From Romanomermis culicivorax (lineage: Eukaryota > Nematoda > Enoplea > Mermithida > Mermithidae), in assembly GCA_963922205.1 (NCBI GenBank), contig CAWUHX010000226.1, forward strand, positions 248,001 through 312,000: DNA of 64,000 bases, in the 5' to 3' direction. Position numbers and translations under genes: made by a program. The notes under the pieces are model-generated. The model saw only the letters and a program-made list of their open reading frames with translations. It was not told the DNA's origin and did no database searches. Each line of letters starts with the position of its first letter. The stretch's first letter is position 1. This document shows, piece by piece, positions 17,230 to 29,869 of this stretch.

Positions 17230-18470
17230 AGACTCAGTAAACAAGACCAAGCGATTTTGGAAAATCCACGTAAGGTGATGGTCCCACAGCACTTTTGGGC
17301 TAAATTTAATGAGATCTGGGCCACCAGGGGTGGCAAAGTAAATGGTACCCCCAACCTGTATGGGTAGATACTTGTAACAGGTGTCTCCAAACTGGTACGA
17401 GTGGTAGACATACATGGCGTTGACCTTTTGACACGGCCATATTGTCAGTGCTTCACCCGTGAATTCTGCCATCAGGTCATTCCTTTGCAGAAATGCCTAG
17501 GCTCCTATTGTAGGGTCAAAAGAAGCAACTGCCAAGTCAGATCAAGGTGGCGTTGAGCGTGAGAGCAAAGCTTAAGCCACATGAATGAAAAATTGTTATT
17601 TTCTGATTCTTTGATCTGCTGAGCCAGGTAGTTCAGCTTGGCATTGACGGGGTCAGGATGAGAGTCCTCTGCCAATCCGAATAACCTTTGGGTCATATTA
17701 AATCTTCCGTGGATGCATAGAAGAAGACCCTGATCCATCCACACTGTGTTTAACCATGGGTCGGGACACAACCGGAAGACGCTAGAGTTTCCCGGGATCT
17801 TCAGGGTGACTTGCAAATCATTGATGATGATATGGTTCCCTGACACAGAGGCAGTGGAATTGCCCTGACGACGATAATGACACTGTGCTGTGAAGTTTGC
17901 TGCAGGCCAAACAATTACCCCGTCTAGAGTAGTGCATTGGCCTGCAGTGGGACTGCATCCACCTACATCTCCTAAGGTACTTAGAGCTGTAGTGCCATCC
18001 CACAAAGCGACATGTCCCTCCTCAATGAAGAGGTTAGTCACCGTCTTGCAGACCTCACTGAAGCACCATGAGTACATCATGTTCAGCCTTTGGTTAGTGC
18101 TGTAAAAGCCAGGGCATATTTCCACAAGCTTTTGTAAACCAAACACCTTCGTGTGATGTGCTAGGATACAAGCTGCAGGCGCATGCTGAGTGGTAATAGC
18201 GTCTGCAGTAATGCCCCTAGATCTAACAAAACCAGTGTTGGTGCACACCTTACAGTTACGCAAAGTGCACTCCCACACTAAAGTAGTGATTGGATCAGAA
18301 CTAGGAACATTCACTGTAATATTCACGGGTCACGGACTCCATGAAGATTTTGGTGGCTTACATTCAACTTTTTGAGCTAGCTCAAGTGGATGACGGCTTC
18401 TTGAAAGACCACAAAATTGGTACTGAGTAGCATGTATTGCAGAGCTCATTTCTAAGAACAGTAATGTCAT
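17224..18470 (-). pseudogene. Retroelement env-like glycoprotein, upstream part, interrupted and decayed
   Basis: Minus-strand ORF starting at ATG 18470 with a hydrophobic leader resembling a signal peptide, then a Cys-rich ectodomain with several N-x-S/T sequons (NITV, NFTA, NSTA, NSSV, NFSF, NMTQ). Breaks: in-frame TGA at 18330-18332; TAG at 17505-17507 with a frame change; TAG at 17497-17499 in the new frame; and the Polinton at 17223. The frame entering the Polinton is the same as the frame leaving it at 1080, because the inserted length is a multiple of three. I read it as an envelope-type glycoprotein of an LTR retroelement. The exact family (errantivirus-, BEL/Pao- or negative-strand-virus-derived) cannot be decided from sequence alone. 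Confidence 0.65.
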
Positions 18471-18558
18471 GAAGGCCTAATTTATTATGTACAAGCTATT
18501 TACAAACGGTGCTCGTAAATATACACCAATATGTACAGTGTCGACCCATCGGGTGGTT

Positions 18559-19095
18559 TCATTCTTTGTCGTCGTTGTCGGACGATATCGGCTCCTCACC
18601 AGGGAAGTCGATGACCAGGCCCCTGCATGGGTAGACTTTGCGAAGAATGCCAATCTTTGGGGACTGCGGGGCGGTTGCCATTAGGAATGGTTACGCCTCA
18701 ATGATGCTGACGTTGTTGTTGATGGCCCGCAACGTTTCTCCAAAGGCATTGGCGACCAAGGTCGGCGATCTTGTGGTGGCCACTGGTTGCTGCTGGGCAA
18801 TTGCGGCCAGCGTTTGGGCTCCTGTCATTGTTGTTGACTGTAGTGCGGCAACAACTGCTGTGGGCTGAGCATTAGGACTGGCCTGTTCCACAGCGCAGGG
18901 GATGGCATCCACTGCCGGCAATGATGGTTTACCCTCCAACAGGATCTTGTCCACCGGGGTGGAGCAAATAGTTTCATCAGTGATAAACTCGAGCGCTCAT
19001 CGAGCAACCTCGGGCCCCAATATCCCCAACGCTGCTGGTGCCGAAAGAACCACATCAGCAGGACACAGATAATAAATCACAACCACACTTGACAT
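18559..19095 (-). pseudogene. Unrecognised small ORF of the same retroelement (gag position)
   Basis: Starts at ATG 19095 and keeps one frame through a TGA (18997-18999) and a TAA (18691-18693) to a TGA at 18559-18561. The text looks coding: a hydrophobic start, an Ala/Gln/Thr-rich middle ([25 protein letters not shown]), and an acidic end (EEPISSDNDDKE). The last part alone (18681-18559) is an open 40-codon ORF with its own ATG. It sits where gag would be, just upstream of env, but no capsid or nucleocapsid motif is visible. Confidence 0.4.
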
Positions 19096-20950
19096 CCAGA
19101 ATCAAGAGTGGAAGGAGTACCGTATCTCGTGATCTGAGATCCCGAAACCCTAAGGGGCTGTAAAGCCTCATGGGCTGTGATACTCAAGTACCCCTACCCA
19201 GGTATACTGTAGCTAGAGTACATGCAAATCGCAGTTGTACTGTAATCAGATAGCCATACAGAGGAGATATAGGCAGAATACTCTATTTAAACTCGACTCT
19301 GGGGAAAACTTAACACCGGGAATTTATTGAAAGCTTACGGGCGGTACTACATGCATAAGGTGATAAATTACACACAAGGGTCTTTAATTTGATCACTCCT
19401 AAAGGCTAATCCCTGCTTACAGTAATAAACTCTACTCAAACGCGGCGCATTTTGAGTTGGTAACAAAACTCCAACATAAGGGCCATTTCCAGCCTAAGGG
19501 GCAGTGTACCTGCTTAAGGGCGCATCGGACTTACATGAGGGCAAAAGATCATCATAAGGGTCAGTAGTCCCACTCAGAATGCGAATCAGCTGACCTGAGA
19601 GAGGTTCCCCACTCAAGCGGCAATTCTCATGATTTGAGCGAGGTTTCCCCACTCAAACCAAAATTTTACTGAATTGAAAGAGGTATCTCCACTCAAAAGG
19701 GTAAAAGTTTCATTCCTAAGAGCTGTGAAGCCAGACTTAAAGGTCGATTTTTCAGCCTCGCCATGTCATATTAAGTAGAATTTGGAGCCATGTCACATTA
19801 AACGAATTAGGACAATCACATTGATGAGTAGAAACCCATACCATATTCATAGAAAATACAGTCATGTCACTGGAAGTGGCATGCTGTGACCCCATTGGGT
19901 GGCTCACTTATGTATCTACTTCAGTAACCTAACCCAGCTGATAGTATCACAGGAGAACCTATGGTGTACCTCGGCCTTGTCCAAGGGTCCAGCTGTAGAA
20001 CAATGGACAATGCGGCCGGGTCAGGGGTGGCAATCCCTAGTCTTCATTCACTGAGAATGAGGGACTGTGTCATTCGTAGAATGGCTTACTGTAGGGGACC
20101 CAAATATCAACCTAAATCCTCCAATTGGTCCTGACCTTAAGGGTTCAAGGGCTTTCTCAACTGAGGGTACTCTCAAGGGAAAACTGGCTTAAGGAGGATT
20201 CCCACAAATATACCCTCAACAATAATAACCCGTGAAAAGACTCACTAAATCCTCTTCTCAAAATACTTGGCACTGGGTGATGGGTTCAAGGGTCAAATGT
20301 GGGTCCTACAGATGGCCGGGAAGCGGGTTCAGTAATCTGAAAGTGATTCGGTGTGGAGGGTAGGAAAATGCGAGTTGGTAGGCAAATGCGAGTCGGCAGG
20401 CGATGATATCAAATCGTTCCTCGGGGAGGCTATGGGGGTTCTCCATCAACAGGTGATGGGGTAAACTCCTAAGGTTGGGTTACAGTAACTGGCAATGCAA
20501 GGGAGACTGAAGGCGAATATATAAATTTATTAACAAGGGGTGGGGGAAGCAGGCAAAATATGCAAATTTATAATAAACGATATTGATGAACGGGGAGTTG
20601 TAAGCTAAAAATGCAGAAGATGGTTTAGGCCCAAAAATGAGTGCAAAATTAACAAAACAGGCCCTTTTAAAGGGCCCCGTAATCTACAGTATACCTTGGG
20701 TGGAGCTAAGACACACCCAAGCTAACTTCTGCAGCGGAAATTGCTGCAGAAGATACCTATGGTCACATGGACATTTTCCAGTTCACTACGTTAAGCATTG
20801 GGGCGAGTTTCACTCTCCATGCTAAACATATGAACGTCATCTAGTGAGAATTTCCAACTAGGCGTTTCAGGTTGCGAAACATCGCTAGTTTTTACTGATA
20901 AGAGTTTCACATTGTGCTCCAATTACAGCGATGAGCTCAGAGAGCTTATC
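19096..20950. other. 5' region of the retroelement, possibly LTR and leader
   Basis: Higher GC than the flanks, no ORF. From about 19340 it shows many spaced TAAGGG/CTAAGGGG words, and at 19562-19720 a block of tandem repeats. The far end is not resolved: I could not find a matching LTR because the other end of the element lies outside the window. Confidence 0.35.
19562..19720. repeat. Four ~40-bp tandem repeats (GAGGTTTCCCCACTCAA type)
   Basis: Units begin near 19562, 19602, 19641 and 19681, each with CCACTCA and a downstream TTGAG/CTGAG, so each unit can also fold on itself. Confidence 0.6.
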
Positions 20951-22520
20951 TTTAACGGAAATTCTGACTGGCAGGTTACGTACCATAGTCTATGTGCGCA
21001 ACGGAAAAATAACAAATCGTAATGGAAATGAAAGTGCAAAAGTAAAACAGAAACAAAACACAAAAAGTACGCGCAGAAAATGCATGTAGAAATTATACAA
21101 ATGGAACGCAAAATTGATGCAAGTTACTGTAGAACAAAACGTGGTGAAAAACATAACGGAAAAATATGATGTGAATCACATGATACTGGGCGAAATTCGT
21201 CGGCACGTGACAGTATATTGTCTTTCACACAAAGCTTCACTATAGAATTTTTCACTCTAAGATAGGGTTGGAGCATGACTGCAAGTTTGTAGTCATGTTT
21301 GACATAGTTTAATGAAACCATGCTTGATGCTGCTTTCCAGTTTGAAATCCTTTGAAGAAAAAAATAGAATGTAGATTATTATCTTCGAGGAGATCTTGTA
21401 AGTAGTAATAGGGCTAGAGTACAGCATTCAATTCAAAAATAAGATTGTTACTTCCATATGGTTTGCCCGTTGTTCTATAGTCCTTGTGAACCTTGCAGAC
21501 AATCAGGTTTTGTAGTAATGGATAAGTTGAAGAACCAGAATAACAAAAAAAGTGACAGCAGAAATTTTGAGTTGTGAATGTTTACGCAGAGCTTGTTTGA
21601 TGGTTCTAGGATAAAAAAACATCCTCGCATTTCAAAATGATTATATGAAATAATGTTGTATTCAACGTCGATAATGTACAATAAATTTATTATTTTTGTA
21701 ATAAGGCGAATTTCATCATAATATTTTTAAAAGCTTTCAAGTATAAACATGCGCTGTCATTAATCAAATGTTAGCTTAGATATTTTGTCCATAAAAATTA
21801 GTGTGTTGCAAATATAAAGAGAAAGACTATGTTTGACTATGCCCGCGTTTATTACATAATGACTGAAAATTTGAGAAAGTATAGTTTTTTGAAATGCTTC
21901 TAAATAGTAAAACTATATAAGTAGTATTTCAGATTTTCACGATTTCCTGAGTAACAATATATCATATAGGACTGGAAATTTCTGAGCACACTGACCTCAC
22001 CTTCAACGATTTTTAGAGTGAAAGTTTTTACGGTAAGAGCTTTATGCAAACGATTTTTATCGCCTTTACTGATTTGTGTCACTTTTCTATTTGGAAGCAT
22101 TTCATAAAAAACAGATTATATATATATTATGAGTTTTCTTAACGAAGAATTCTGCTGTTAAAATTTCGTGAATGATTTTCAGGTTAGTTCATATTGATTT
22201 CCTTTTTCTTTTACCAGCATGTTATAAAACAACAGGCTTTATCTCCGATGAGAATATATTAAGGTTACAGCAAAATATTACCCTCCATTTAGCATCTGAA
22301 ATGGACAACATGCCAATGATAGTCCTTTTATTGATAAGCTCGTAACAGCTTCACATTTTATGTAACAATTCTCGGGAAGTTCATGATAAATGCTGACGAT
22401 GAACCTAGGTTTAGTGACCAGCAAATCACAATGGTGAATCTTTAACCTCCTGCTCAAAAAAATATTTTCCAGACGGAAATCTTTCGTTCTATAACTCCTA
22501 GTATTCACTCTTGATCACTT
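20951..22520. other. Intergenic region with one MITE
   Basis: No gene seen. The only structured item is the R1 MITE copy at 21880-22120. Confidence 0.4.
21880..22120 (+). mobile_element. MITE family R1, copy 1
   Basis: About 240 bp bounded by imperfect inverted ends (TATAG...TTTTTTGAAATGCTTC and GAAGCATTTCATAAAAAACAGATTATA inverted). The internal sequence is shared with the copies near 33970, 43262, 45141, 49141, 52097, 53092 and 57900. Confidence 0.7.
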
Positions 22521-25500
22521 TCAATACCGTTGAAGTCGAGCATTTTTGGCCACGACGACGGTTATTTCGCTTTCAACAATAGACACACAGTGATTGCCGA
22601 GGAGGAACCGTAAACAATCGCTTCTAAATTGGCTGCAAAATTGAATCTATATTTACAATCACGAAGAAAATGTGATATTCTAAAACATGCATCAGTGTGG
22701 AGGGGTTTGACTTCATCCAGAAAGTGTCTCACATCGACCAAGTTGCTAGTCGACTCCACCCAAAAAGTGCTTTCCGAGGAATTTGATCAATTGTGCATCA
22801 ATCAATAAATCTAGCTGAGGTCTATTCAAGAAACATGATTTAAAGTATTTTATTTTCGATGATCACGGTTGGTTAAAGTTGGCTCTATATTTGATTGACA
22901 TTCTCAGATTTCTTCTATTGCCGATGCATTGAGTAAATTCACATTAATACATATATTGAACGCTTAATTTTTCTACTGTGATCCGACAATTCATGTCCTT
23001 ATTTCTCGTACCGATAACTCATTTTGATACATTTTCTATGATAGTGCAAATTTGATCACTTGTCGAAATATTTAATCAAAAATATAAAGACTATGAGACA
23101 ATGAATAAGTGAATTAATATGAAAAATAAAAATGGAAATGTCAACAAAAAAACACCTTACTGTCACCCGTATCCCGCTGCGGTTCAAATTCTAATTGCTC
23201 AAAAATTCATAAACATATTTTTTGAAATGATTTACTACTGAATAATTAGAAAAAACCATATTTTCTCAAGAGGAAATGTGAAAAATTTTTGATTCTTTGT
23301 TTTTTTCGATTGCTGAAAATTTTTCGGTTGAATACAGACATGCACGGGCAGAATTTTCAAGAAGGGTCTCTTGACCTTATGTCGAGATAGGGGAGGGGGT
23401 CGGTGACAATAGTACCACGTAATATGCGGAAAGTAATAAAAAATTTTCTTAAAGAAATCCAGTGGGGGAATTATCTGACGATTTTTTTGGGTCAGTGAGG
23501 TATCCGGAGTTTACCTCCTGCCACTTATGAGCATCTACGGTTGTGTAAGCTGAATTCGTTGCAACCGTCAAGAATTTTACGAAAAATGGGATAAGATTGC
23601 TTATGTTGACGATTTTTCAGCTGACTCGACTGTTAAATGGTGAAAATAGACCTTATATCTTTTGATCTGAATCCAAAATTTTTTAAACATAATCTACCGA
23701 AATGATCCCATCAGCTATTTTATCTTAATTTTTCAACGTGGCACTATGACTGAACAAGAGAAATGGATGAACTTCGTAATCATTTGTCATTTAACCTCGT
23801 GTTTACTGCAAGCAATTGAAGATTTTATCCTGCTATTTTGTTTCCAATGTTTTAGTTACCAGATGCTAGAGTACAAATAATCATTTATTATGAAGAAAAT
23901 TTTATAATACCGAATTGAATTAGAACTTTGTCGCTTTTAAAAGTTATTCTTTTTTGAAACTTGCTAATTTGTATTGCGCACATCTTATATATGTTCTCTT
24001 TCAGACAAAATTTGCTTCCAGACAAATTGTGCAATGTTGCTAAATTGTGAAATAAAAAAATGCTTCGAATCATATCATGAACACAACTTGTGATGCCTGC
24101 CTCATGTGGAATTCATTCATGATTCCTGCCTCATGTGGATTGTGATGCCTGCCTCATGTGGATTTCGATAAAATTTTCATTACAGGGAAAATCTCCTGTG
24201 GTCATGGCATGGCAGTAGTATATCGGAAAATTTAGTAGTGCGTCCCTCTAGAAAGTTGGGCGATCACAGTATTTTTGCAAGCCCATTAAAATTAGTCAGT
24301 GCGCTACCGGATGAAACAATGCAACTGCGGCTCACTGATACAAGCAAGCTGACGTAAAACCAAATTCATAACATTTGTTCAAAGTTTGACTTTTTCATAT
24401 TTTTTAGATATTTGTCAAGTTTCTATGTTAAGTTTAGTTGTCGTCACACATCATCAGCAAAATCTTGTGGAGACCAGACTCTTATGGAACTTGAGCTGAT
24501 ATATCTTTGTCGAAAACATATAAATAGCACAGAATCATATTTTTGGATAGGCATGGTTTGTTCAAAGTGTTTTGAGAAAGCTTAATTTGAAAAAGTTTGA
24601 AAAAACGGAAAAAGGGAAGGAACAGAAAATGAAAACTAAACTTCCAACTAGCCTGAAAGATGTCAAACCTAAAGTTGACTCATAGTAATTTGCATTAACG
24701 CTCAGTAGACTACATTCATGTAATACACGAAATACCTACCTATTGAGAGTGAAATAAATAACAGGATTGCAACAATGGTGCAAAATCCAAACGAAATTTA
24801 GCGCTATGATGAAACGTATATTTAGGCAATTTTGCAGAAAAACGTTCGACAAATTGAACAAAACGATCGTCGAACTATACAAAAAACAATTGATCGCGCA
24901 CTGCACGAATAGTTTGATTTCGAGGCGCCAGCTTTGCCTTTCGTGGTCGAAGTTGACCACCAGACGACGAGTTTTGAGTATGAAAACGAACGTCAAAACG
25001 TTAAAAATCAACAGTAGGACGACCGACGATAAATTGATCGTCAACGATTGATATTTATAAAATTTCGATAATGTTGTATTGGGCGATAAATTCCAGGACA
25101 AGTGCTCCGGATACCATCTGAAACATAGTGACATTGAAAATTGTTTTAGTACTATAACAGATTTCGCTTTATTTATACTTATTGTCTAACTATAGTCAAT
25201 TTATATAAAAAAATTTAAAGCCGCCAAATTTGAATTTGAAATTTCAAAATTTGCACGTCACAGATAAAAGATCGGAATATTATGTGCATGATTTTCGTAT
25301 TAAATCAATCAAGAAATTCAATTCAGCCCAACTGAACAGGTCTGTGGTCGATGAACTCAGTGACTTTTGTTGGTTTCTCCTTGCTTCAGCAGTGTCTAGA
25401 AGTACCTTTACAGGAATTCCAGATAAGAGCCATGAAAAAAGACTGCATGAGACCGACTGTTAGAGTTTATATAATAAGATTTGGTGAGCTGTAAATAATG

Positions 25501-27895
25501 CTTGACAGAAATTGTTGTGTAAGAATGTTTTCTTCCGCAGCCCAGCTCCGAAAAATAACACAATGCATTGAGTTATTTGAAGAACACATCATCTCTGATA
25601 TTATACATCTCTTTTCATGCATTTGAGGGTTCGACAATAATGAAATTTCAAAATTACATTCTGATTACTGCACCATACGGAATACGAGAAGAGCCACTTG
25701 AAAAAAATCGTTACCACTTGAAAATTTTATTACCACATAAAAAAATCGTTACCTTCGAACATGATGCACAACATTTTTTCAAGATGCGATTGTGTCCCGA
25801 ATGTCCCAATTCTCCTTAAGTCCCAGCTCCCCGAATATCCCGATTCCCCCAATAATGAATGAAATTCCCGTTCGGTTCAACAATGCGTATAGTCCCTATT
25901 TCTCAACTGCTTCGAATCCCCGAATGCTAAGACGGTCAGATCTACTTGGTTTGCAAAGTCGGGTTCGACACTTCGGCGGAATATTTAAGCCAGACCTTCT
26001 CTAAAAGCTTGAGTCGATCTCATCCCATTTTCGGCCAATTTGATCATATTCCTTGTCAGAGTTGACGCCTGTACGCTAACCGCATCAATTGGAAAGCTCA
26101 ATGGGAACTTACAATTTACAATGTTTCCATGGAAAAATCAGCAATTTACAGAATGCAATTTAAAAAAAGCCTTCTTCTATTTTCTGAGAAACGGGATTAG
26201 ACAATTTCGGGGAATAGGAACTTTGGGGGAAAGAGGAAAATCAATGTTAGATTTAAAGCCTTCTCCGGGGAAGTGGGATTTTGGGGAAGAGGGAGTTTCG
26301 GGGAATCGGGATGTTGGGGGAAAGGGGACATTCGGGTGTGGGGATACACTCAAAATTTCAGGACGCACCACAAAAAATCAAGGTGTAACAGTTTTTCCAT
26401 TTCCGATTTCCTTATCAAGTGCATCGAATTTTTTATAGATAATCTCGAAAAAAATCAAGATGGTATCTTGAAAAAAAATTAAAATGATATCTTGAAAAAA
26501 TCAAGATGTCATTTCGAAAAAACCAAGATGTCGTCTTGAAAAAGATCAAGATCTCATCTTGAAAAAACATCAAGATCCCATCTTTAAAAACAGAAATAAT
26601 CTGAACTTTTAACAACTCGCGAAATTATTCTTTCAAGTACAGTTCGTGTTTCTGCTGTTCTTGTTTACACAAAAATCTGCATAAATGTCTTTGAAATAGA
26701 ACGTTCGCTTATGCCTGATTTCAGAGAATTAAAATCGAAAGACGGGATACGCTGATTAGTACAGTTCTCTTGACCCAAGCTCTATAAAATTTGAGACTAC
26801 TCTATAGATCCCTCGTCATATATATTAAATTGTTTCCGAATGATAATTTTTCGGAAACGAAGAAAAAAGATGTTCATGTTGATGATAAACAATCTGCGTA
26901 CGATTCCGCCTTTTTTCTCAGATTGACTGTAGCAGTCAGAACTTGAAGTGAAAATGTTGGCTTACGATGATACATGTTCTTGGGGGGCTTGCGGAGTGCT
27001 GACCTCGGACAGAACCCCAGCTGACCCCCAGCAGTATCCCGGGATTTTTGTATGAAAACTAGGAAATACGGCGTAAAAATAATGAAAATTATAAAAGAAA
27101 AATTTACTTTTTCCTGTTGGAACTGAAATAGCACACTGAGAAACATTTAAAAAAGAAGTTTTTAAGCAATCTGATTAGTTTTGACCCAGTTCTGAGCGCA
27201 TTAAAACAAATTGTATCTGACCCTCCCCAAAATTTCTAAGCTGAACATGTATGCTTACGATGTGTGGTTATCACCTGTCTACAGGATGTTCTAGATTGTT
27301 TTGCATTACGAGGCTCATTCGAAAATAAACGTTCAATATGCAAAAAAAATTATGTATGGAGTCATGAAAACCATACGTCACTTGATGAATTAATATATTT
27401 TTACCTATTTATCGTATCTGGATACCACAAATTCGTCGAGTAATACGAGCCGTACAGTAACCACGGTCCGATGATCCAGACTCGTTTCATCCTACGGGAA
27501 AAATAGACGCCGATCATGGATCTTTCGGCTATGCAAACGTAACGACTGAAAGCGATCAAACACAAGAAAACGCTCCCGACGAACCAACCTACCAATGATA
27601 AATAGCCGAAAATGCGATGGAACGGTTCGAAATTCGTTTCCCGCGTCACGAAATCGTCGGGCACAAGCAGAAAAACGGCGCCGGCCAAGGCGTTGGCCAC
27701 CAAAGTGATGGAATCGCATATCGCCAATTGTATCATTAGTGAATAGGTGACGTTGACGTAATTTTTCCGCGTTTTAGGACCCGATTTTATCCAAACGACT
27801 AGAAAATTAGCCATCAAACCGAATATACCTGCGACGATGTAAGAAATCGCCGTCAATTTGGAAAAATCTTTGAGTGTAGTGGTAGACTGAGTCAT
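22521..27895 (-). CDS. Srx-like chemoreceptor (7TM GPCR), gene A, three exons
   Basis: Exons on the minus strand: 27895-27405, 25117-24740 and 22632-22521, giving 326 aa. Both introns are phase 2 with donors GTAAAA and GTAGGT and acceptors TTTCAG and TTGCAG. Exon 1 encodes TM1-TM4, with FSRYVCI in place of the DRY motif after TM3. Exon 2 encodes TM5-TM7, with RRLVVNFDHE in the third loop and CNPVIYF (NPxxY type) in TM7. Exon 3 is the cytoplasmic tail (QFRSDC...). Motifs and structure fit nematode srx-type chemosensory receptors in sensory-cilium membranes (family knowledge). Introns 1 and 2 exceed 2 kb and hold foldback and palindromic repeats. Exon 3 was assigned by homology to exon 3 of genes B and C. 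Confidence 0.82.
24075..24166. repeat. Short tandem repeat TGATGCCTGCCTCATGTGGA
   Basis: Three copies of (GATK/GATT)CCTGCCTCATGTGGA in 90 bp inside intron 2 of receptor gene A. Confidence 0.7.
25690..26350. mobile_element. Foldback element with GTTCGGGGAATCGGGA arms, locus 1
   Basis: The left part (25795-25935) carries CCCCGAATATCCCGATTCCCC-type words, and the right part (26205-26345) carries the reverse complement type GGGGAATAGG/TTCGGGGAATCGGGA, so the region can fold on itself. The same element is found in the other orientation at 53570-54480. It is preceded by repeats of TTGAAAAAAATCGTTACC. It lies in intron 1 of receptor gene A. Confidence 0.6.
26435..26605. repeat. Palindromic satellite CATCTTGA...TCAAGATG, locus 1
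   Basis: About seven units of roughly 23 bp, each with TCTTGAAAAAA then TCAAGATG. Every unit is itself an inverted repeat around an A-run. A related block in the opposite orientation is at 30325-30445. Confidence 0.7.
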
Positions 27896-28913
27896 TATTC
27901 TAGGAAAAAAATTACATTAGAGTAAAAATTATTTGATTAATAGATACGCGAACAAAAATCGATACAGCAGACTAAAGTCCCTTTAGCTCTGTAGAAAATG
28001 CAGTTGCAGCACACGAGATCTATTGATTGGTATAAAATATGAAAAGTCTATCCACTAGAAAAAAACACTCAAGCCGCCTGAAACAGAATCTGCCATGACA
28101 TAACCTTAATGCCGCAAAGGACATGTGTGATCAGGAAGTACTGACATTGAATCTGTAACTACTCGAACTTCGAACTCGCACAAAGTCAGATAACCTCATG
28201 ACATAATACAACATCAACGCGTCTCGAGTGTATGGTCTCAAAAAATCGGTTAAAAAAATATTGGGTCTTTATATAGCTGAAGTTTTTATGAATCCTACTT
28301 TTCAAGCAGATCAGACATTGAAATTTCACTTTTGAATAGTACCAGACTTCAGAGATATATTCATACAACAATTTAAGAGCAAAACATTCACATAATTCTG
28401 ATTACATCGACAACTAGAAAAACATCGTGGAGGAGGGCCGTTTTGGAGTTGTAACCGCCTCCACTTAATAGTTTCGGGAACCAGGTTCGATTTCGAGTGT
28501 AACCCAAATTTTTCTGGTAGCTGGCCTAAGCAGACACAGCCTTTCACTCTTTTAGGGTGAATAAATTGTGTAGGCAAGCTTCGAAAGCTGCTTGCCTGGT
28601 TCACTCAGCCCAGTTAGCATCTTGGCGGTGAGGTGCTGCGAATAAGGAGGTGGCCCTATTTCATCTATGGGTGTCTAGCCGAACAAGGTCTGACTTGTCA
28701 TGCAGAAGCTAGCCTGTGGAATATGGCCTCTACTAGGCGGCAAAAGCACCCAAAGAGAGCCACTCATTTAAGGTATTCAAGGAGGTATGACCACATTGTT
28801 CTTTAAGGCCTGTCTTTCCGGCTATAGGAAAATGAGTAAAGGTGTATTCGCAAAAACTAAAAAAAAAGAAATCTGGTGGAGGTCAACCAAATTTCGACCC
28901 AACTTTAATCACT
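27896..28913. other. Upstream region of receptor gene A
   Basis: No gene seen. 28480-28500 has CCAGGTTCGATTTCGA, which resembles a tRNA B-box, but no cloverleaf or clear A-box fits. It could be a degenerate tRNA-derived SINE. Confidence 0.3.
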
Positions 28914-29151
28914 ATACTCCATTCATTTAAGAAATGATCGACGCAGCGAGGTCGCAGCCAAATTTATGTTAAACATTATGGAGGGCCCGTTGACTCTAAT
29001 CAATAAATTTTTTCTTAATGATACAGAGTCCTTGATGATCACTGTTTTCAATCATTTCAAGACTATCGAAATTGATTTCCTGATCTCTATTAAGGCTGCG
29101 TTTGCCGAAACTTCGCCCACTGCATCGATCAATTCAAAATAAATGGAGTAT
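28914..29151 (+). mobile_element. MITE family R2, copy 1
   Basis: 238 bp with inverted ends ATACTCCATTCATTT / AAATAAATGGAGTAT and subterminal GAAATGATCGACGCA. An inverted copy lies at 31650-31888, and end fragments appear near 48798 and 63696. Confidence 0.7.
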
Positions 29152-29439
29152 GATAACTCCGTCAAAAATAAAGGCACTTCAGTAGATCTCAATTACATTG
29201 GTCGATTCATACCCAATTTCTTGCGTTTTAGGCAAACAATTCCTGCTCGCCTTGCAAAGTTCTAGACGGGCTAAACATTTTTCTGGGTGGGGTCCAAATT
29301 CCGAAACACCTTAGACTGATGTGGGATCCTATTCTTTTTGGAGAGGAACCGAGCGTGTTCCGAGAAAAAAGTCAGGTTGTTGCCAAAGTAATAACCAAGA
29401 TGTCACCCAAGCTTCTCATTCCCGACGGGATCCCAACAA

Positions 29440-29791
29440 GTGTGTGAACGCTACAATTGGGCGAATGCGACAATTAGGTAAACGACAGTCGGAAGAAAGA
29501 GCATTGGGTGACTATGAAAATTGGGTGAATGCGACAATTTAATAAAAATCATGAAAAACAACAGCATGATGCGAGTAGAAACTTGAAAAAAGTGTCGGGC
29601 CAGTAGGGCATCCTGGGCGGGCCGGAAATCATTCTCGGCTACTTGTACACAAACAGTTTTTCACACATTTCATCAAGTGCTATTGCTTTTTTAATGATTG
29701 TCACCCAATCGACCCATTTGCTCAATTGTCTTTCACTCAGGTGACCCAACTGTCGTTCATCCAATTCTCGCATTCACACACATTACGACAA
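29440..29791. mobile_element. Foldback element with GTGTGTGAACGC ends
   Basis: The left arm (GTGTGTGAACGCTACAATTG and following GCGAATGCGACAATT words) and the right arm at about 29695-29791 are imperfect reverse complements. Inside each arm the ~17-bp word ATTGGGYGAATGCGACA repeats. Confidence 0.6.
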
Positions 29792-29869
29792 CATAAAATT
29801 TAATGGTATCATAGGAAAAAAGATTCAATGCTAGCTTGCAAGAACCGAAACTATGGCGTCTGGTAAGGA

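Noticed and set aside
28430-28620. tRNA-like B-box GGTTCGATTTC
   Set aside because: No acceptor stem, A-box or anticodon arm can be folded. At most a decayed SINE.
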